A stretch of DNA of 64,000 nucleotides from Kosakonia radicincitans DSM 16656 (lineage in GTDB: Bacteria > Pseudomonadota > Gammaproteobacteria > Enterobacterales > Enterobacteriaceae), in contig NZ_CP018016.1 of NCBI RefSeq assembly GCF_000280495.2, positions 3,100,001-3,164,000 of the forward strand. The letters run 5' to 3'. The translations under genes were made by a program, and so were the position numbers. The first letter of the stretch is position 1. Each line of letters begins with the position of its first letter. Below the pieces are notes generated by a model, which saw only the letters and a list, made by a program, of their open reading frames with translations, did no database searches and was not told where the DNA came from. Positions 59,599 to 64,000 of the stretch are shown here, in pieces.

Positions 59599-61004
59599 CG
59601 GGTCACTCCTGTGTTACTGAAATCCGGGGAAGTTTGTGGGGTTGTCACTGAATTGCTGGCGTCGCGTTTGCGGATCAGTTCGCGGGCAATCGTGTTGGTC
59701 AGCTGGCTATTCAGTTTGTAGCGGGTAAGCAGCAGCACCATGCCAATAAATAGCAGACACGGGATCAGCGTAAACAACGCATTGATAGTGGTCAGTACGC
59801 TGGCCGTTTGCTGCGCCTGATTTGGTACATAATCCACCGCGCCCAGCACCCAGCCAACAACGGCGCCGCCCAACGCAAGACCGAACTTGATGGCAAACAG
59901 CGCCGTCGAGAACACCAGGCCATCAAGGCGTCGCCCGCTGCGGTGCTCTTCGTAATCCACCACATCGGAAAACATGGTCCACTGTAGCGGCGTGGTGAGA
60001 TTCTGAATAAAGCTGAAAACAATGTTGAGGCCGAATATAAGCCACACTTGTGTGGGCGGAATGATAAATATCAGCGCGGCAAACACCACAAAGGTAATGA
60101 TGGTCCACTGATAAGCACGAACACGATCAAATTTCCCTAACAAACGTGCGGAGAATAATGCGCCAAGCAGCGCTGCAATCATGCCGGAAACAATAAAGGT
60201 AAAGACCATTTCCGGGCGCTGTAATACATATTTGACGTAATACATAGTTGCCGAACCGCGCGTAACCACAGCGGTAAGCAGTAAAATATTAAACAGAAAA
60301 ACAATGCGCCACTGGCTATTTTTCGCCAGTAATTTGAGATCGCTAAATATTGATCCTGAGCTGTCATTATGCGGCGTATAACGCTCACGGGTCATAAAGA
60401 AGCAGCCGAAGAACAGTAAAATACCCAGCACGCCCATCATACTCATAGCGTAAAAATAGCCCTTCTGATCGTTACCGTTACCGAGCTGCGCCACCAGTGG
60501 TAACGCAATCACCGTCACGATCAATCCGCCGATAAACGACAGGCAAAAACGCCACGATTGCAGGGAATGGCGCTCCTGCGGGTCCATGGTCAGCGCGCCG
60601 GGCATGGCGCAGTACGGTACATTTATCGCGGAGTAGATAAAACTCAGGATCGCGTAGGTCACGCAGGCATAAATGATTTTTGCCGTTGGGCCCGCATCCG
60701 GCACATAGAAAGTGATAATGCAACTGACGCCAAACGGAATCGCAAACCACAGCAGCCAGGGACGGAAACGTCCGTGACGGGTTTGCGTGCGATCGACCAG
60801 TGCGCCAATACAGGGATCGGCAAACGCATCAATCACACGCACCACCAAAAACATGGTGCCCATAATAGCGGCGGGTAAACCAAAAACATCGGTATAGAAA
60901 TAAGCGAGAAACAGTGTGGCCGTTTGCCAGACCAGCGCGCTGGCCATATCGCCGAGGCCATAACCTATTTTATCTTTGGTACTAAGAACAGAGGTGAGGG
61001 TCAT
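59595..61004 (-). CDS. GPH-family glycoside:cation symporter
   Basis: 469 residues, 12 predicted helices, glycoside-pentoside-hexuronide family (MelB/YicJ/XynP type). It starts with KDKIGYGLGDMASALVWQTATLFLAYFYTDVFG, the family N terminus, followed by VVRVIDAFADPCIGALVDRTQTRHGRFRPW. It should import a beta-glycoside or xyloside for the overlapping GH3 gene. First gene of the operon; no regulator gene lies next to it within the window. Confidence 0.94.
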   Translation of the reverse strand: MTLTSVLSTKDKIGYGLGDMASALVWQTATLFLAYFYTDVFGLPAAIMGTMFLVVRVIDAFADPCIGALVDRTQTRHGRFRPWLLWFAIPFGVSCIITFYVPDAGPTAKIIYACVTYAILSFIYSAINVPYCAMPGALTMDPQERHSLQSWRFCLSFIGGLIVTVIALPLVAQLGNGNDQKGYFYAMSMMGVLGILLFFGCFFMTRERYTPHNDSSGSIFSDLKLLAKNSQWRIVFLFNILLLTAVVTRGSATMYYVKYVLQRPEMVFTFIVSGMIAALLGALFSARLLGKFDRVRAYQWTIITFVVFAALIFIIPPTQVWLIFGLNIVFSFIQNLTTPLQWTMFSDVVDYEEHRSGRRLDGLVFSTALFAIKFGLALGGAVVGWVLGAVDYVPNQAQQTASVLTTINALFTLIPCLLFIGMVLLLTRYKLNSQLTNTIARELIRKRDASNSVTTPQTSPDFSNTGVTR

Positions 61005-61372
61005 TTTTTATCAGCCTTGTGAGGTGAAAATGGATATTTCAACCTGACGCGAACAGGGCTTCGCGCCGCTTACTACAGGCTAAAGTATTAGAAGAAGCGC
61101 TCACCCGGACAATTGTGATAATTACCAGGCTTTTTACGTTTTTTAGTAATTGTGATCGCCGACGAGTTAGCGGCAAAAATAAAAAAATCCCCGACATTGT
61201 GTCGGCATCCGCATGCCAGCCAACAAAATAAAATCAATAATAATCATAAAGATGAAAGCAATACTGATTATGTAACCAGTATTTATTTAGTGCATTTTTT
61301 CTCAATTCAGGCTAATTTTGTCGTCCCAGTCCCCCACACAGCACCCCACAGGACACCAGTAAGGAACGACAT
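61005..61372. other. 368-bp spacer: GPH promoter and possible attL
   Basis: No gene. It must hold the leftward promoter of the GPH/GH3 operon and the start signals of the integrase. A phage or island junction (attL) is likely here or just before 61373, since the host-like genes end at 61004. The matching attR is outside the window, so the core cannot be named. Confidence 0.5.
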
Positions 61373-62464
61373 ATGGCTTTTTACACGGTAGAGAAAAGAA
61401 TCAAATCAGACGGCACCCTGCGCTACCGTTGCACTGTTGGGGTGAAAAAGGCTGGGAAATATATCTATCGTGAGAACAGGACATTTGGAAAATTGTCTCT
61501 CGCAAAAGCATGGGGAATAAGCAGGGTTTCGCATATAGAAAGCAATGGGATCCCTTCCGATGACCAGTCACCAAAAGTGACGCTGGGTGAACTTATACAA
61601 AAATACACAAGCCACCCAAACATAAAATACGGACGTTCAAAAGCTGATGTACTAAAACTGATATCCCGATCACCTGTAGCCAACGTTGCAGTTTCTGATT
61701 TGTCAGCAGGTACACTCATTGAGCATTGCGAGCAACGACGGGCCTGTGGTGCAGGTGCTGCGACGGTAGCACAAGATCTGGCTTATATTGGTTCTGTCCT
61801 TAAAGCGGCTAAACCGATTTTTAATATTGATGCAGACCTGCAGGCATATAGTCTGGCCAGGCAAAACCTTACGCAAATGAAAGTTATAGGGCCAACACAG
61901 AAGAGAAGTCGGCGCCCCACGCGCGAGGAATCTGAACAGATTATTGCCGGCTTAAGAAACAGAGAAATGACCTCCTATAAAAAAGTCCCTTTCTCTGACA
62001 TTTTTTTATTTTCCATACTAACCTGCATGCGTATTGGGGAAGTTTGCAGAATTCAATGGGAAGATGTCGATATGCAGCAAAAGGCTGTTCTGGTCAGAGA
62101 CAGAAAGGATCCGAGAAAGAAAGCCGGAAACCACATGCTGGTACCATTACTTGGAGAATCCTGGGATATATTGCAGAAACAACCAAAAATCTCAGAAAGA
62201 GTATTCCCCTTTAACAGTCGAAGTGTCACGCAAACATACCGCCAGGTGCGCGATAAGCTCGGTATAGAAGATTTACGCTATCACGATTTACGCCGGGAGG
62301 GCGCCAGCAGGCTATTCGAGTCAGGTTTTACCATTGAAGAAGTAGCCCAGGTCACAGGACATAAGTCACTGAATATCCTTTGGCAGGTTTATACCGAACT
62401 TTTCCCTAAATCGCTGCATGTAAGACTGGAGCAACTGAAAAAAGAAAGGCACGGACAGGTTTAA
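61373..62464 (+). CDS. int: Tyrosine recombinase (prophage or island integrase)
   Basis: 363 residues. N-terminal arm-binding and SAM-like core-binding parts (to about 170), then the catalytic domain with Arg220 (TCMRIGEVCRIQWEDVD), His304-x-x-Arg307 (YHDLRREGASRLF), His330 (VTGHKSLN) and Tyr340 (WQVYTEL), so all key residues are intact. Codon use and base composition are more A+T-rich than in the core genes. It is read away from the chromosomal genes on its left, like P4-type island integrases. Confidence 0.93.
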   Translation: MAFYTVEKRIKSDGTLRYRCTVGVKKAGKYIYRENRTFGKLSLAKAWGISRVSHIESNGIPSDDQSPKVTLGELIQKYTSHPNIKYGRSKADVLKLISRSPVANVAVSDLSAGTLIEHCEQRRACGAGAATVAQDLAYIGSVLKAAKPIFNIDADLQAYSLARQNLTQMKVIGPTQKRSRRPTREESEQIIAGLRNREMTSYKKVPFSDIFLFSILTCMRIGEVCRIQWEDVDMQQKAVLVRDRKDPRKKAGNHMLVPLLGESWDILQKQPKISERVFPFNSRSVTQTYRQVRDKLGIEDLRYHDLRREGASRLFESGFTIEEVAQVTGHKSLNILWQVYTELFPKSLHVRLEQLKKERHGQV

Positions 62465-62499
62465 AGCATTACCAGACAGTCCCTGTCAGCCCCTTTCTA

Positions 62500-62980
62500 C
62501 TATTTATTTAACGCTGCGATTCTCCCCTGCTGGAGTCCATTCAATACCCTTGCCGCATCATGCTCTTGCATACGTGTGATGTGGCGCATTTGATTGCACA
62601 CTTCTACTGGTCACGATCTTTTCCGTGACACCAATTGATGCACGTTTAAGCGCTTGGTTGAATGCGATAACAGTGACGGGACGTTCTTTATACTTAACCC
62701 GGTTGGAATGACTCTGAAAGATAAATGTATCATCAGGATAAGCCTGTTTTCGTCTATTTATAATATTCAATACAGCAGTGGGAATATGTATAGATTTCTC
62801 TTTAAGGCGCCTTTTTTGCTTAATTATTAAATAATTACCTATAATATCACTATACTGCAACTCAACAATCCTACCCACACTTACAGGAATATAATAAAGG
62901 AAAAGCCACAGATCTGACCATGTATCGCTGATCAGCCTTAATTTGTAGTTAATAGCCGCAACTTCTTGAAACGTTAGCAA
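62500..62980 (-). pseudogene. Remnant of a second tyrosine recombinase
   Basis: The frame 62558-62980 (140 codons) contains box I, SVGRIVELQYSDI with the arginine, and the beta-hairpin lysine region KRRLKEKSIHIP, then breaks off before the His-x-x-Arg and Tyr boxes. The reading can be continued for 29 codons in a shifted frame (62502-62589, MRHITRMQEHDAARVLNG to LNK). Its only start is TTG at 62980; the frame upstream (RYKGLLTF) still looks coding and meets a stop, so the 5' end is lost too. FimB-like size. Probably dead. Confidence 0.65.
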
Positions 62981-63122
62981 ACCCTTATACCTGAGCTAAT
63001 TTAGGACATCTGTTACACACTTTACTAAATTGCTGCTCAATAATAAAACCATGATACATCACATAACCACCTCCAGAATAAAAACATGAAAAGAGGTTAT
63101 CACCCTGTGAAGTTAGAAAATG

Positions 63123-63797
63123 TCAGCTCAACGCATTCAGCACCATGTTTCCATTCGTGAAAATATACTCGTAATATTTTCTGTGCTGCTGGCTGTGCCA
63201 GCGCCAGCGGATACCGATCTGCCTGCCATAAAAGGCCGAATAATCATACCATCCGTATTTGATGTACATCTCTGTGCCAGTGCTGCTGGATGATAACTGG
63301 CTTATCCAGTCGCGCGGCGGCGGGCAGTGGTTAGACGGGTTAACCACAGCGATCACACCATTCATCCGGGTGTTGGTCACCACGCCATCTTTAAGCTCTA
63401 CCTTAGTCCACATCTCATCCGCAGTCCCCGTGGACCAGACGCCGAAGGGCAGCACCTCCTGCGTATCGATGGCAATGATATCCAGCGCTGACCAGCCCAC
63501 ATCTGTGTTACTGGAAGAGAGATTTTCTTTCAGGGGAATTACCAGTTTGTCTATCTTCCAGGCGTTCTGCGTGGCGCTTTCGGATGTTCGCGAAAGGGTC
63601 AGCGAAGGAATGGTGGCGCCAGCCATGTCATAATCAGCGGATGGATCCGCATAAACGATATCAGGGAACACTTTCTTAAACGCCCCCCCGTCGTTCACCC
63701 AGGCTGTAACCACGGATTTAAATTCGCCGCCCTCGTTGATATTCAGCGCGCTGACAGGTGCAAAATCGCCCCCTGCAGTTTTACGGTAAATGGTCAT
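63123..63797 (-). CDS. Phage tail fibre/tip-associated protein
   Basis: 224 residues. The N terminus MTIYRKTAGGDFAPVSALNINEGG and the repeated NEGGEFKSV / NDGGAFKKVF pattern occur in small proteins encoded behind tail fibre genes of enterobacterial phages. The C-terminal two thirds are unfamiliar and Trp/Tyr-rich (RQIGIRWRWHSQQHRKYYEY), perhaps host-receptor contact or fibre assembly. It starts 3 bp after the stop of the upstream tail gene, in one operon. Exact role not assignable. Confidence 0.7.
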   Translation of the reverse strand: MTIYRKTAGGDFAPVSALNINEGGEFKSVVTAWVNDGGAFKKVFPDIVYADPSADYDMAGATIPSLTLSRTSESATQNAWKIDKLVIPLKENLSSSNTDVGWSALDIIAIDTQEVLPFGVWSTGTADEMWTKVELKDGVVTNTRMNGVIAVVNPSNHCPPPRDWISQLSSSSTGTEMYIKYGWYDYSAFYGRQIGIRWRWHSQQHRKYYEYIFTNGNMVLNALS

Positions 63798-63800
63798 GGT

Positions 63801-64000
63801 TCAGCTTTCCTCAATCTGGTACCAGATATGACCAGCAGCGTATCCGCTCGCGTCTGCGGGGGCCGCATCGGTCGATATGGTGTAACTCACCCCGATGTTT
63901 TGCCGCGCCGTTGCAGCATCGGCCACGTCAGAAAGGTTATTTTCAGCGTCCAGATAATCCCCCGCACCATTTAATGACCAGTTGCTGAATACCGGTGTGG
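63801..64000 (-). CDS. Phage tail fibre protein, C-terminal end (5' part outside window)
   Basis: The last 65 codons of a leftward gene that enters from beyond 64000. The phrase DYLDAENNLSDVADAATARQNIGV is the typical collar repeat of phage tail fibres and side-tail proteins. It ends SGYAAGHIWYQIEES. With the next gene it shows that late tail genes of a prophage reach to within about 650 bp of the integrase. Confidence 0.8.
   Translation of the reverse strand, partial: TPVFSNWSLNGAGDYLDAENNLSDVADAATARQNIGVSYTISTDAAPADASGYAAGHIWYQIEES

Overview
The window is chromosomal DNA of a member of the Enterobacteriaceae. Most of it matches, gene for gene and in the same order, the E. coli K-12 segment from rsxC to ydiK and the small RNA gene rprA. 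Protein lengths are nearly identical to E. coli, but several differences (Lpp C terminus, lpxP beside menI, an extra amino-acid transporter beside the tRNA-Val pair, a GH3/GPH operon beyond rprA) show it is not Escherichia. A genus in the Kosakonia/Enterobacter/Klebsiella neighbourhood is my guess; the sequence alone does not settle it.

Layout. 1-3.6 kb: end of the rsx electron-transport operon with nth. 3.6-7.0 kb: CopD-like membrane protein, dtpA, gstA. 7.1-11.7 kb: leftward pdxY, tyrS, pdxH, mliC, anmK. 11.8-16.3 kb: slyB, slyA and the ydhIJK efflux set. 16.3-24.9 kb: redox and detoxification genes (sodC, ydhF, nemRA, gloA, grxD, sodB) with rnt, mepH, ydhP and the 29-residue ynhF. 25.2-28.5 kb: purR, punR, punC. 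28.7-32.9 kb: cfa, an IS200-like element, ribC, mdtK. 33.0-33.2 kb: two tandem tRNA-Val(GAC) genes. 33.3-37.8 kb: an accessory block (alcohol dehydrogenase, amino-acid ABC transporter, HisN-like phosphatase) where E. coli has ydhR-ydhZ. 38.3-47.0 kb: pykF, lpp, ldtE and the sufABCDSE operon. 47.5-51.1 kb: a second accessory block (alpha/beta hydrolase, degenerate EAL protein, unknown periplasmic protein, lpxP) in AT-rich surroundings. 51.4-56.4 kb: menI, ydiJ, ydiK, rprA. 56.4-61.0 kb: two tiny genes and a GH3 glycosidase/GPH transporter operon. 61.4-64 kb: a tyrosine integrase, a damaged second recombinase and two phage tail genes, the edge of a prophage that continues to the right.

How the genes work together. 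Three themes recur. One is oxidative and electrophile defence plus iron-sulfur repair: Rsx resets SoxR, Suf builds clusters under iron or oxidative stress, and SodB, SodC, NemRA, GloA and GrxD handle reactive species. The second is envelope maintenance: SlyB, MliC, Lpp, LdtE, MepH, AnmK, LpxP, Cfa and RprA. The third is purine control: PurR with two operators at its own gene, and PunR/PunC beside it.

No clearly new multi-gene system is proven by the sequence. The best candidates for something undescribed are the hydrolase/EAL/periplasmic/LpxP block, the amino-acid transporter paired divergently with a HisN-like phosphatase, and the odd order of integrase, recombinase remnant and tail genes at the right edge.
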